Assembly: GCA_963662155.1 (NCBI GenBank)
Contig: OY759272.1
Span: 49,617,066-49,681,065 of the forward strand
Source: Lamellibrachia columna
Taxonomy: Eukaryota > Annelida > Polychaeta > Sabellida > Siboglinidae
DNA length: 64,000 nt
Reading direction: 5' to 3'
Position 1 is the first letter of the stretch. Every line of letters begins with the position of its first letter. The notes under the pieces were generated by a model that saw only the letters and a list, made by a program, of their open reading frames with translations, made no database searches and was not told the DNA's origin. Below are positions 44,842 to 57,198 of the stretch, one piece after another. The position numbers and the translations under genes are program-made.

Positions 44842-45416
44842 AATATTTAGTAATGAAAATTATGAAACAAAATGTATCTTTTTTGTACAAATGAGACACA
44901 ATCTATTTGTGTGTCACCACAAAGGCTTCTGGGCATCAGCCAATGAGAGTTTCCGTTAGAAAGCAGTGTACGAGTTGAAGATGAGCTTTCCTTTTTTTTC
45001 TGAAGTGTGTTCACAGGTCTCCAAATGCTCTTGGCATTCACTGAGGTCCATGGTCTGGGGGACCTCATGGTCTGGGGGGACCTCATGGTCTGTGGTCCCT
45101 GGACCCTACCTGGGAACATTTCTCACATCTAAGAACCACCCAGGCATTGACAGCTATGAAGTAACAAAATCCTGATGGTAATTGGACAAGGAGTTGAAAC
45201 ACTTCTACCTCCCTTAAGTTTAAGACATACTTCTAGATTAAACACTTCTATTTGGTCTCTTTTCATTCTCCTTTTTTACAAGTCATTAAACCACATTCTT
45301 TAGGCAGTTTAGATGATATTGTTTATATTCTTTCTATCTCATTAATTTATACACTATTTCTTCTAAAAAATATTCTCATCATCTCTTCTGGAATCTCGTC
45401 CATCCACTCCAGGTGA
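44842..45416. other. Spacer with a short G-rich duplication
   Basis: A ggggacctcatggtctg-type unit of ~17 bp recurs about three times at 45040-45098. No gene recognised. A cacaggtctcca at 45013 resembles a segment of the 72-bp array at 48630 but is too short to interpret. Confidence 0.45.
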
Positions 45417-45747
45417 TAATAATAATAATATAATAATAATTTTATTCTTATGCCACGCTAAAATCATGCTTATAGCACCTCAGTGCGTGTTACAATGTAA
45501 AGGACATTTAATATAATAGAATTGCACATAAAGTAAAACAGTAATTATTATTATGAACAATTAAAATAAAAAACTTAAAATAAATAAAAGCAATTTACAG
45601 TGCAACAAAAATATACATATTATTATTAAAACAGAGGCTGTATAGAAGAGTCCACTACAACGTTTTACTGGTAAGCTATCTGCCACAAATGTGTCTTTAG
45701 TTTTGACTTAAACACCGTCTTAGAGTCAATGCTGCGGATGGCTGCAG

Positions 45748-47377
45748 GCAATGTATGCCACGCGTCTGGACCAGCCACCCTGAAGCAATGTATGTCACGC
45801 GTCTGGACCAGCCACCCTGAAGCAATGTATGTCACACGTCTGGACCAGCCACCCTGAAGCAATGTATGCCACTCGTCTGGACCAGCCACCCTGAAGCAAT
45901 GTATGCCACTCGTCAGGACCAGCCACCCTGAAGCAATGTATGCCACTCGTCTGGACCAGCCACCCTGAAGCAATGTATGTCACGCGTCTGGACCAGCCTC
46001 CCTGAAGCAATGTATGCCACGCGTCTGGACCAGCCACCCTGAAGCAATGTATGCCACTCGTCTGGACCAGCCACCCTGAAGCAATGTATGCCACTCGTCT
46101 GGACCAGCCACCCTGAAGCAATGTATGCCACTCGTCAGGACCAGCCACCCTGAAGCAATGTATGCCACTCGTCTGGACCAGCCACCCTGAAGCAATGTAT
46201 GTCACGCGTCTGGACCAGCCACCCTGAAGCAATGTATGTCACGCGTCTGGACCCGCCACCCTGAAGCAATGTATGCCATGCGTCTGGACCAGCCACCCTG
46301 AAGCAATGCATGCCACTCATCAGGACCAGCCACCCTGAAGCAATGTATGTCATGCGTCTGGACCAGCCACCCTGAAGCAATGTATGCCACTCGTCTGGAC
46401 CAGCCACCCTGAAGCAATGTATGCCACTCGTCTGGACCAGCCACCCTGAAGCAATGTATGCCACTCGTCTGGACCAGCCACCCTGAAGCAATGTATGCCA
46501 CGCGTCTGGACCAGCCACCCTGAAGCAATGTATGTCACGCGTCTGGACCAGCCACCCTGAAGCAATGTATGCCACTCGTCTGGACCAGCCACCCTGAAGC
46601 AATGTATGCCACTCGTCTGGACCAGCCACCCTGAAGCAATGTATGCCACCCGTCTGGACCAGCCACCCTGAAGCAATGTATGCCACCCGTCTGGACCAGC
46701 CACCCTGAAGCAATGTATGCCACTCGTCTGGACCAGCCACCCTGAAGCAATGTATGCCACGCGTCTGGACCAGCCACCCTGAAGCAATGTATGCCACTCG
46801 TCTGGACCAGCCACCCTGAAGCAATGTATGCCACTCGTCTGGACCAGCCACCCCGAAGCAATGTATGCCACGCGTCTGGACCAGCCACCCCGAAGCAATG
46901 TATGCCACGCGTCTGGACCAGCCACCCTGAAGCAATGTATGCCACTCGTCTGGACCAGCCACCCTGAAGCAATGTATGCCACGCGTCTGGACCAGCCACC
47001 CTGAAGCAATGTATGCCACGCATCTGGACCAGCCACCCTGAAGCAATGTATGCCACTCGTCTGGACCAGCCACCCTGAAGCAATGTATGCCACGCGTCTG
47101 GACCAGCCACCCTGAAGCAATGTATGCCACTCGTCTGGACCAGCCACCCTGAAGCAATGTATGCCACGCGTCTGGACCAGCCACCCTGAAGCAATGTATG
47201 CCACGCGTCTGGACCAGCCACCCTGAAGCAATGTATGCCACTCGTCTGGACCAGCCACCCTGAAGCAATGTATGCCACGCGTCTGGACCAGCCACCCTGA
47301 AGCAATGTATGCCACTCGTCTGGACCAGCCACCCTGAAGCAATGTATGCCACGCGTCTGGACCAGCCACCCTGAAGC
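45748..47377 (-). repeat. 37-bp minisatellite from LINE C-terminal codons, ~44 units
   Basis: The plus-strand unit is ggaccagccaccctgaagca then atgtatgccacgcgtct. On the minus strand one frame reads FRVAGPDAWHTL, and the last unit runs straight into PAAIRSIDSKTVFKSKLKTH and the stop near 45663. That is the normal LINE ending, of the form xFSVAGPxxWNxLPxxIRS. The repeat therefore began inside this coding segment. 37 bp rotates the frame and no stop occurs in any minus-strand frame, so long overlapping open frames (up to 424 codons) exist without implying a protein. Confidence 0.95.
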
Positions 47378-47456
47378 CAGCTCATCCCACTTTTCTTTTC
47401 GGATGACAAGGTACAAGTTGTAGGTATGATGCCTGCCTCAGCCGCTCATCTCGCAC

Positions 47457-48540
47457 TTACAACTTCAGTAGTTCTCTCAGGTACTGAGGCCCTATGCCAT
47501 GCAGACTGTTATGAACTATCAGGCAGAGCTTGTACCTAACCCGCTGCTTGACTGGAAGCCAGTGAAGTTGTTTTAAGATCAGTGTGATGTGCACAATCTG
47601 CCCACGCGGTACCCGTGGCCTGACAGCCAGTCTCGCAGCACGGTTCTGGACCAGCTGCAGCTTGTGGAGTTGCTGATCTGTTGTTGCACATAGTAGACCA
47701 TTGCAATAGTCTAATCGCGAGATGACTAGCCTAGGACAGCCAGTTTGCATGCACTATCGGTGATATACTGGCGCACACATGCAATCTGACTTAGGTGGCA
47801 GTTGCAGGCGTTTATGATTGCAGACACCTGGGCACTGCTATCTAAGCAGCTGTCCAGTATGACTCCCAAGTTGCGTATGGCAGACTCTGTGGTGATGGTG
47901 TTGTTGCGTTGTACAATGGATGGCTTGGGAGTGCCAACTTCTTGAAGACTCTTGGCCAATTGGGGGTTCATGAAAACGATCAGTTCAGTTTTGTTGTCAT
48001 TAATTTTCAGCATGTTGATAAGCATCCAGGCCCGGATTTCATCAAGACACGCCTCCATCTGATGTCTTATCCGCAAGCAATCACAGTCTGATGATGGATC
48101 ATATTCTCCGTAGATCTCCATGTCATCTACATACTTATGGTAACACAAGTTGTGCCAATGGATGATGCGCTCCAAAGGTGTGGTGTACATATTAAAGATG
48201 ATAGGTACAGAACCCTGTGGTACTCCACAGTCCAGGGCATGTGGTTCAGCTCTAACACTACCAAACTTCATGCAAAATTGGCATTCATATAAGTACGATC
48301 TGAACCAATCCAGTGCTGTTCCCCTCACTGCAAATCTGTCATGCAACAGTTTGAAGGATGCTGACAAGTCAATCATGGCGAGCATAACTCCACATTTCTT
48401 GTCGAGTGCATCTGAGATGTCACTTTGGATGCGAATCACTGCTGATTCCGTCGAGTGATGTAATTTGTAGGCTGACTGGAATGTCTCGCCAAAATTGAGA
48501 TGTTCTATATGGTGGAGGAGTCGGTGATTTATTGTCCTTC
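47457..48540 (-). pseudogene. L2-type LINE reverse transcriptase, degraded
   Basis: Read on the minus strand, from the 5' end: FQSAYKLHHSTESAV (before 48439), MLAMIDLSASFKLL (catalytic motif with an internal deletion), WFRSYLYECQF, CGVPQGSVP (lacking the usual LGP), YVDDMEIYG (altered from YADD), NLGVILDS, and after a frame change SRLDYCNGLL, LQLVQNRAARL and LHWLPVKQRVRYKL. The order and spacing are typical of L2-group ORF2. The deletions in the catalytic block and the frame change show it is dead. Confidence 0.82.
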
Positions 48541-48629
48541 ATCACATTATTTCATTAACTACTATTTCTTGAGTTATAATTATTATATCATCAAAAGTAA
48601 TCTGAATTAGTCCCCATAACCTTGTCATT

Positions 48630-48850
48630 GTTGTTGCATTGTCATGGTGTGTGAAGTCAACACACTTGTCACAGGTCTCCAAGAGAGGTCTCCAGATGTG
48701 TGTTGTTGCATTGTCATGGTGTGTGAAGTCAACACACTTGTCACAGGTCTCCAAGAGAGGTCTCCAGATGTGTGTTGTTGCATTGTCATGGTGTGTGAAG
48801 TCAACACACTTGTCACAGGTCTCCAAGAGAGGTCTCCAGATATGTGTTGC
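48630..48850. repeat. 72-bp tandem repeat, 3 units
   Basis: Each unit contains gttgttgcattgtcatggtg, tgtgaagtcaacacacttgt and cacaggtctccaagagaggt. Units are nearly identical. The 24-codon unit is open in several frames. No evidence of translation. Confidence 0.94.
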
Positions 48851-48954
48851 AAAATAATATTTTCTTCTCGTGAGAGTTGTGAACGATCCCATTGAAACAG
48901 TATGTTTGATATGTTGGCCTGCAACAAAACTTGGGTGAGGAGGTGCTCCATAAA

Positions 48955-49260
48955 AATTTAAAAATCATTGATTTATGATTTTTTTTACTTCCGGTTTTTT
49001 TAATCGCAGATTTATATGAATTTAACACAAATAAGTGTTTACAAGCATCGAGATCAACAAAGTTTTGTGTGTTTTTTAATACAAAAGCACAAAGTGCGCA
49101 CACTTGTGTAGCTGTATTGACACCAGATAGCCTGATAGTAAAATATTTTATGACATTGTGTATACCAGATTTCAAATAAATCAAAAAATCCGATTTTAAA
49201 TTTAAAAAATCTGAATTTTTTAATATTTTATTTTAAATCATGATTTTTTTCAACCCTGGG
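48955..49260. mobile_element. Short copy of the MITE-like element
   Basis: Shares with 26300-27042 the blocks tgatttatgatttttttt...acttccgg, tgtttacaagcatcga, caccagatagcctgat and the right end atgattttttt caaccctgg. It lacks most of the ~430-bp interior found in the longer copy, so it is an internal-deletion derivative. Boundaries are approximate. Confidence 0.65.
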
Positions 49261-49575
49261 TGCAGCAGGTCACGCACCCCAACAAAAGGTCATGACCTGT
49301 GTGATCTCAGTTCCCATGTGAACTATGATCTGTCTGTTTTAGAACCAGTTGAAATTATTAAGTTATAACATGATATGTGCAGCTTTTAGCTAATAGATTA
49401 TAACATCCTTTTTGTAGTTGAGAATTTTTAAAAGGCATCATGATTTTGATAAATCTGCCACCATCCACTAGATGTCAGCATTGTTCATCACAAGCCCCTA
49501 TTTGTTTTCTTTATTCAGTCAAAAAAGTCATTAGCGAATACTTGCTCGTTGACATGAATCTTATCAGCTGACATA

Positions 49576-50860
49576 TCACATTGGATCTGGGGTGTTAGTC
49601 ACAGTAGGGATCATGTTGGATCTGAGGTGTTGGTTGCAGTCGAGATCATATTGGATCTGAGGCATCACACTAAATTTAAATGAATATTTTTAATCACTCA
49701 TTGTCTTTGAATCTTTCCCTGAGGTGTTTATCATAGTACAGATCATATTGGATCTGATGTGTTTGTTACAGTAGAGATCATATTGAATATGAGGTGTTGG
49801 TTACAGTAGAGGACATATTAGATACAAGGTGTTGGTTTCAGTACAGATCGTATTAGATATGGGGTGTTGGTTACAGAAGAGATCATATTGGACCTGATGT
49901 GCTTGTTACAGTAGAGATCATATTGGGTACGAGGTGTTGGTTACAGTAGAGATCATATTGGACCTGATGTGTTTGTTACAGTAGAGATCCTATTGGATAC
50001 GAGGTGTTGGCTTCGGGCAACTTCAGTTTTTTACTACAGTGGCCCGCATGCCGACTCGAAATATTTACGGAGCTGCAATATTTTAGACACAACAAAAATA
50101 AACGGAATGTTAATAAACATCTCAGAAGTGTTGTTCTGGCTATATCGCATTTATGTTAACTATAAATCGTGTGTTTGTGACACGTTTGACATTGCAAGAA
50201 ATGTTGCCAAAGCCATATCAATAGGGAGCATTCATTGTATTTTTAATCAACCACATCGATGCTCAACATGAAACTGAATGGTCATTATACACTGGAATAA
50301 TAATCGGTCATGTTAATAGTCTTGGCGCCGTGTGGCACTTCTGGTGAATTAATCAGGAACCTGGTTAAAGTTTCTCTATATATATAGCCACGTGGTGCGC
50401 ATGACACCATCTTAGTAATATTTGGAGGTAAAATCGAGACTTTTCTTGTAGATCTTCAAAGTATTTACTTTCTATCATCAAAGTATTGATTAGCAAGTGG
50501 GCTACCTAAGAAGCTGTCGGGCTACTTCACTTCGCAAGGTTGGTAGCCCGACTGGCTACCTTCCATGACTTGCTAAATCTCACCCCTGCAGTAAAGATCA
50601 TATTGGATCTGAGGTGTTGGTTACAGTAGAAATCATATTAGATCTAAGGCATCACACTCAATTTAAATTAATATATTTAATTGTTCATTGCCTTTTAATC
50701 TTTCCCTGAGGTGTTGATCATAGTAGAGATCATATTGGATCTAATGTGTTTGTTAGAATACAGATCATATTGAATATGAGGTGTTGGTTACAGTAGAGAT
50801 CATAGTTGATATGATGTGTTTTTTACAGTAGAGATATTGGATACGAGGTGTCACACTAAA
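49576..50860. repeat. Degenerate ~35-bp repeat cluster
   Basis: Diverged units of gaggtgttggttacagtaga plus gatcatattggatct recur at 49576-50008 and 50589-50860, mixed with a longer recurring block (aatttaaat(g/t)aatat ... cattg(c/t)ctttgaatctttccctg). The transposon at 50009-50588 splits the cluster. It is older or less homogenised than the other arrays. Confidence 0.8.
50009..50588. mobile_element. Second copy of the hAT-like element, left-truncated
   Basis: Matches 14810-16857 from ggcttcgggc through cactgaataataa-type and gtagcccg(a)ctggctacct blocks to ctaaatctcacccctg at 50573-50588. It lacks the nested ~1.3 kb and the left terminus. It sits inside the 35-bp repeat cluster. Confidence 0.75.
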
Positions 50861-52683
50861 TTTAAATGAATATATTTAATCTCTCATTGCCTTTGAATCT
50901 TTCCCTGGCAGTTTCGTTGCACCGAATGTTGTGAAGACAAATAAAAAGTGCATGGAATATTCCAGACTGGCTGATATAGTGTGTTGTTTGTGTAGGTCAG
51001 TGGCAGGGGGCTACATCCACATCACTTAGACACACAGTCCTCACTAACAGTGGTCATTCTGTGTCACATGAAATATTGTCACTAGTAAATTGTTGCTATC
51101 CTGGTTTGTTTGCCAGCTGTTAGGTAGCCACAGGTCCAACAATTGTACCCCAGGGTTAATTGGGTAGGGGTGAACTGGAGTTTAATGAGGGTGTATAGCT
51201 TCAGTAGGAGGGGTTCCTTGCCCTCCCAGGAAACAGGAAGGTTATATAATTATACAGTAATAAATTGTGCAGGAGGCTTCATTTTATTACTGTGTTTTAT
51301 TGCATGCATTTTTTTCTATGTGGGTTAAGTGTTGTGTGATTATGAATATGTTTTTAATTTATTATAAATAGTTACGTACTTACATAATGGTACTTTAATT
51401 TGTAACTGACAAAGACAGCTGTGGTAATAGTAGCAGCACATAGTACAGATATATAAGTAGATTTAGAAAACAGTGAAATAGTATAAAGATTAGTTAGTCT
51501 TTAGTATGTTTCTTATACTCTGTTTCTTATACTCTGTTTCTTACTTATACTTACTTATGTTCTCCACTTAAAAAAGACATCATATTTAATATTTGTATCA
51601 GTGACATAGTATTATAATGGCCACCAATCAGTGTTATTTTTCAGAATCATATGACTACTTGGTTTTCAAACATCCTGTATTTATAAAGTACTACTTGTCG
51701 TGGTTCTGAAATATCTTGCTCATGTTAAATATCTTATTTGTTTATGTATAACATGTTAAATGTCTTATTTGTTTATGTATAACATGTTGTTAATGTAAAA
51801 CATTTTTCATAATGTAGAATATATATTATCCATGTGGACTATTTAGTTTTCAATGTATATGCAATTATCATGTTTAAGTTAAATTATCTTGTTTAAACAT
51901 TTGGGAAGGTATTGTTGTAAAAAAACGATGTCTGCTGTGACTCGCAGGTGACAGGAAAAAAAGACACAAGACAAACAAAGGACAGCCCTATAAAGGAAGC
52001 ACAAGTGACACTCGTATAAAGAGGCAGACTACGTAGCCACTTACCAAAGGCATTTGTCAAACTTGGTGCAAAAAAATACTGGTTTTGGTCCAACTAGATT
52101 TCTGCCCACGTTATGCAAATTCTTGTCCAATTTTTTTGTGGCGGGTTTCATTTATTTCTCAGTTGAGTGGTTTATTAGTACATGTTGTGGACGTGCACAT
52201 TTATTAATCTATTGATTTTCGTTTGTTTTGCATTTAAAATAATTGATCTTTTAAATGCAGATTCTGATACCTCCCCCTAACAGACATTCTCCAGATGTGT
52301 CATGCTTCTGGCATTAAATGTTCTGTTATTATCATCACCATGAATGGAGCATATTTATAATGATTATTGTCATCATAACTTGATAATGTTGTCTTAAGCT
52401 GCACATTTGTACTTGTTCTACTGATTAGTACATTAATTACTTGAGTTGCTACTGACTGTGGATGGTTTCAAGTTCTGGCAGTTGAGGAATACCTGGGGTG
52501 GCATTCCTGGGGTGGCATTCCTGTGGGGCTCTGGCAGATTGAAGTTAATTGACCCACACACCACTGGAATTCCACATGTCAGTGAAACAACCAGCTGTTG
52601 ATGACCCTAAATACTCCTGAATGCCCCACCAGGATGTCTAGGGAAGATTTATTTAGCTGCATGCAAACTGTAAGGAAAGGGGC
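50861..52683. other. Presumed PPT2 intron 7, no gene seen
   Basis: AT-rich. Minor repeats: tatactctgtttct at about 51517-51541, a 2-copy ~32-bp duplication (aacatgttaaat(a/g)tcttatt) at about 51720-51790, and ctggggtggcattc twice at about 52492-52520. A possible acceptor at 50912 was considered for a PPT2 exon and rejected. Confidence 0.4.
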
Positions 52684-53261
52684 AAAACCAGGGTAAAGTA
52701 TAGCAAAGCCAGGGTAAAGTGGTAAAGCCAGGGTAAAGTGGTAAAGCCAGGGTGAAGTGGTAAAGCCAAGGTAAAGTGGTAAAGTCAGGGTAAAGTGATA
52801 AAGCCAGGGTGAAGTGGTAAAGCCAGGAATAAGTGGTAAAGTCAGGGTAAAGTGGTAAAGCCAAGGTGAAGAGGTAAAACCAGGGTAAAGTGGTAAAGTC
52901 AGGGTAAAGTGGTAAAGTCAGGGTAAAGTGGTAAAGTCAGGGTAAAGTGGTAAAGTCAGGGTAAAGTGGTAAAGTCAGGGTAAAGTGGTGAAGCCAGGGT
53001 AAAGTGGTAAAGTCAGGGTAAAGTGGTAAAGTCAGGGTAAAGTGGTAAAGCCAGGGTAAAGTGGTAAAGCCAGGGTAAAGTGGTAAAGCCAGGGTGAAGT
53101 GGTAAAGCCAGGGTAAAGTGGTAAAGCCAGGGTAAAGTGGTAAAGCCAGGGTGAAGTGGTAAAGCCAGGGTGAAGTGGTAAAGTCAGGGTAAAGTGGTAA
53201 AAAGTGGTAAAGTCAGGGTAAAGTGGTAAAGCCAGGGTAAAGTGGTAAAGCCCAGGGTAAA
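52684..53261. repeat. 19-bp minisatellite, ~30 units
   Basis: Unit aaagccagggtaaagtggt with gtc/gcc and gtaa/gtga variants, plus one small unit rearrangement near 53200. Confidence 0.95.
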
Positions 53262-54015
53262 CTTTAGATTTGCCTGTCTCCCAAGTCAATGATTTCCCAG
53301 ACATGTTGACCCAATGACCTCTCCCCTCCCTCTCCCTGTGATGCAATCCCACACTGGGAGTAATGAGACCAGCCTAATGGGTCATTAGTCCATGACCCAG
53401 CCTTGCCCCTCTGAACTTCCACTTGAGGCAATGGAACCCCCACTGTACCCTAGGGTAGCTGGTGCACCCCAACCACTGCTTGGGGTCTTCCATTCAACCC
53501 TCTCTTATTTCAGTTAATAGTTTCCGCCCCTATTTGACCGGGTTTTTTCTTCAGGTAAATGTTTGTGAATAGTTTGGGGGTTTGGCTGGGGTTAGGGGTC
53601 CATGGTGTCAGGGGTCCAACGCCCACACAGACACACCCTGAGTTTTCCTCTATGTTTTATGTGCATGCCTGGCAGCCGTGTATGGCTGTGACTCCTGACA
53701 TTTATTTCATTCCAGTGCTTAATTTAACTGTGTTGAAATACCATTCTGTGACGTTGGGTGGGGGGTGGGAGGGGGGCTCAACGAATGTACACAAAAAACG
53801 AACATATAAAACTACACAAACCTATCTTTAATCCAAAAAGGCTAACAACGTATGTCTATTTGCCAAGATACACACAACTCACACCCTCAGGTGGAGGGTA
53901 ACACTCTCACCCCTCTCACTGCCCTCCCTTCACCCCCTATTACTGCCCCTCAGGTAGAGTGGTACTCCCCCCCGGGTTGTCTCTGTTGTGACAGTTTGTC
54001 TTTCAACGAAGTAAC
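53262..54015. other. GC-richer spacer
   Basis: No gene recognised. Contains the G-rich run at 53755-53776 and CCC-rich stretches around 53900-53975. Confidence 0.4.
53755..53776 (+). other. G-quadruplex-capable run
   Basis: GGGTGGGGGGTGGGAGGGGG-type sequence with four or more G3 tracts and one-base loops. Intramolecular quadruplex formation is expected from sequence; a function is not implied. Confidence 0.6.
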
Positions 54016-55249
54016 AAGTTTACCCAGTGGCCACCTCCCAGTGGCCACCTCCCAGTCTCTAAAGTTTACCCAGTGGCCACCTCCCAGTCTCTAAAGTTTA
54101 CCCAGTGGCCACCTCCCAGTATCTAAAGTTTACCCAGTGGCAACCTCCCAGTCTCTAAAGTTTACCCAGTGGCCACCTTCCAGTCTCTAAAGTTTACCCA
54201 GTGGCCACCTCCCAGTCTCTAAAGTTTACCCAGTGGCCACCTCCCAGTATCTAAAGTTTACCCAGTGGCCACCTCCCAGTCTCTAAAGTTTACCCAGTGG
54301 CCACCTTCCAGTCTCTAAAGTTTACCCAGTGGCCACCTCCCAGTCTCTAAAGTTTACCCAGTGGCCACCTCCCAGTATCTAAAGTTTACCCAGTGGCAAC
54401 CTCCCAGTCTCTAAAGTTTACCCAGTGGCCACCTCCCAGTCTCTAAAGTTTACCCAGTGGCCACCTCCCAGTCTCTAAAGTTTACCCAGTGGCCACCTCC
54501 CAGTCTCTAAAGTTTACCCAGTGGCCACCTCCCAGTCTCTAAAGTTTACCCAGTGGCCACCTCCCAGTCTCTAAAGTTTACCCAGTGGCCACCTTCCAGT
54601 CTCTAAAGTTTACCCAGTGGCCACCTCCCAGTCTCTAAAGTTTACCCAGTGGCCACCTCCCAGTATCTAAAGTTTACCCAGTGGCCACCTCCCAGTCTCT
54701 AAAGTTTACCCAGTGGCCACCTCCCAGTATCTAAAGTTTACCCAGTGGCCACCTCCCAGTCTCTAAAGTTTACCCAGTGGCCACCTTCCAGTCTCTAAAG
54801 TTTACCCAGTGGCCACCTCCCAGTCTCTAAAGTTTACCCAGTGGCCACCTCCCAGTATCTAAAGTTTACCCAGTGGCAACCTCCCAGTCTCTAAAGTTTA
54901 CCCAGTGGCCACCTCCCAGTCTCTAAAGTTTACCCAGTGGCCACCTCCCAGTCTCTAAAGTTTACCCAGTGGCCACCTCCCAGTCTCTAAAGTTTACCCA
55001 GTGGCCACCTCCCAGTATCTAAAGTTTACCCAGTGGCCACCTCCCAGTCTCTAAAGTTTACCCAGTGGCCACCTCCCAGTCTCTAAAGTTTACCCAGTGG
55101 CCACCTCCCAGTCTCTAAAGTTTACCCAGTGGCCACCTCCCAGTCTCTAAAGTTTACCCAGTGGCCACCTCCCAGTCTCTAAAGTTTACCCAGTGGCCAC
55201 CTCCCAGTCTCTAAAGTTTACCCAGTGGCCACCTCCCAGTCTCTAAAGT
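54016..55249. repeat. 32-bp minisatellite, ~38 units
   Basis: Unit aagtttacccagtggccacc plus tcccagtctcta. Variants (tccag, caacc, gtatcta) recur in a block order that repeats at about 54100-54400 and 54700-54900, showing higher-order amplification. A 16-bp partial unit occurs at the start. Confidence 0.95.
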
Positions 55250-57198
55250 CCACAAAAAGTGTAGCCAACTGTTGGTGGAGAACATACACATTAACGACTA
55301 TGTTTGATTTGCCAACTGAACAAGTAGTTGCCAACATGTTGGCTATTGAAGAATCAGCATATGTATGGCAGACTTTACAGTGTCTAGCGGAGGGTGCTGA
55401 CTAGTGACACACATCTGTGTGCATTGCCACTGTCCCTGATGTGAAGTCATTAACATGTGTGTGCGTGCGTGCGTGCTTGCGTGCGTGCGTGCGTGCGTGT
55501 GAAAGCTGTAGCCCATTGGATAAATGAGAACCAATAATGTTGTACCCTGTTAACAGTTATACGAAATTTTTAATGGATTGGCTTTCCAGTTTCTTGGCAT
55601 GTGATATGTAACATAATTTTGTTCCGAATATTTTAATCTACTCGCCAGTCGACAGACAAACACCATGTAAGTGGGTCAACAAGGATACAGAACAGTTTCT
55701 TGAGAGATAATTACCATGTCAAATAAAATTATAATTTTATAATTACTGTGACTTAAAATAGGCCTAGCACAACAGAAAGAGGTCAGTCACAACAGCAAGA
55801 GGTCAGTCACAACAGCAGGAGATCAGTCACAGCAGATGGCTCTTGTGTTGAGATCTTTCATGTCCTCAACCCATCAACTGCTGCTGAGTCTGTGGCTGGT
55901 CTATTGGTGTTTTTTTTCTTTAGCATGATAAACACACTCATGTGATGTCTACCTGACTTGCCATTATATCTACAGTTAGCTCCCACTCAACGTGTGTATT
56001 CTTGCTTGCTTCCGATCCACCAGTTCACCCAAGTACGTACTTGCTGACCACTTGGGTTTGACCACTTGGGTGTTATTATATTCGTTCAGCCGAGATGGAC
56101 AGAATATTAATAACTGAGTTACTTATGGTTGTAGGCGTCTGCTTCATAAATCACTAATGTTCAGTGTAGTTGTCATAATTACTACAAAGGCCTTGATGAT
56201 TAGTGACACAATTCTACCTGCAGCACAGCTGACCAAGTCTACTATTAAACTGCACTAAATTTTTATGAAAGACAAACCTCCAACAAATACTACTTTTTTA
56301 TTTGCCTTATTACATTTTTTTTAGTTTATTTTATTTCTTTATTTTAAATCATTAATTGTATGTATTTATTTAATATTTCTTTATTTAATTTATTTCAATT
56401 CCTTTATTTAATTTCTTTATTTAATTTCTTTAACTAACTGTAATTTATATTGTCATATCTACTCTTTCTGCTCAGCGTGTTTCCTACAGTGTGTCTAGTC
56501 ATGTCGACAGTGAAACTGAACCTATTTTTATGCCAGGAATGGTTAGGTTCGGTTGGACCACCCACTCCAGATTCCGCCCTGTGGATACCAAGCATCACTG
56601 TACCCCACTGGCAATCTGACCCATGGGGTGACAATGGGACAGGTTTTCAATGATTCTTTGGGCCCAGTGAAGCATGCGTCCAGTGTAGCGTGACTGTTCT
56701 GAGAAGCACCAAGACAGACAGGATGTTCTCCAGTGAATGACTTCTGACAGTGTCTTCAATGTCTCCTGTATCTAATTTAAAGTTTCAAAGGCTTAATTTC
56801 AACAGCCAGAGTAATATATAGACTTCACTAGACTGGCGCTGGGCCATTAGAATGGAATGTTTGCGGTGAATGAATCATAAAGTAACCAGACTATTTCTGA
56901 AGACTTATTCAAACCACGTGTCTTTCGGATGAGACAGTAAAATCCGTTGGTCCTTTCTGCCTGGTGTCTATGTCGGGGGAAGTCAAATATCCCACATGGG
57001 GAAATGGAAAAAACCCAGACTGCTTCTCAGAGAAGTTGAGTTGGCCTTGCAGTGAACAGTAGGTGAAGTGTAAAGTGCTGTTAGCGGTTCTACAGCATGA
57101 ATACCACACACTTGATACTGCACTATAAATATAAGAATGTACCTTTTTTCTTTATTTTTTTACTCACAGGTGCAGTAGTCTCAATCTACAAAAACACC
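55250..57198. other. Presumed PPT2 intron 7; small repeats only
   Basis: Holds a (GTGC)n-type microsatellite at 55457-55500, a ~20-bp unit (aagaggtcagtcacaacagc) about three times at 55768-55835, and an atttaatttcttt run near 56395-56430. Around 56915-57140 the phrase gtctttcggatgagacagta ... gcatgaatacca resembles a dispersed repeat seen in many animals, but this is from memory of similar sequences and weak. No gene recognised. Confidence 0.45.

Larger units (their letters stand above)
45417..48545 (-). mobile_element. L2/CR1-type LINE with an expanded internal minisatellite
   Basis: A minus-strand LINE. The RT remnant is at 47457-48540, the C-terminal codons at 45660-45755 and an (att)n tail at about 45417-45440 after gcgtggcataagaataaaat. 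Its ORF2 C-terminus is interrupted by the 37-bp array (45748-47377), which is made from ORF2's own codons. The 5' end is truncated near 48545. It belongs to a different family from the LINE at 41868. Confidence 0.8.

Noticed and set aside
46135..47416. Long minus-strand open frames rich in GWSRRVAYIASG-type repeats
   Set aside because: Products of the 37-bp array, which lacks stops in every frame; only the edges are real LINE codons.
50911..50960. Candidate PPT2 exon 8 after the acceptor cctggcag
   Set aside because: The phase fits, but the translation (FVAPNVVKTNKK...) shows no resemblance to the FFGFY region that should follow VITPWQS.
56450..56653. Possible exon after the acceptor-like ttctgctcag near 56475
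   Set aside because: The translation did not match the missing PPT2 part or any family I recognise; no consistent donor.
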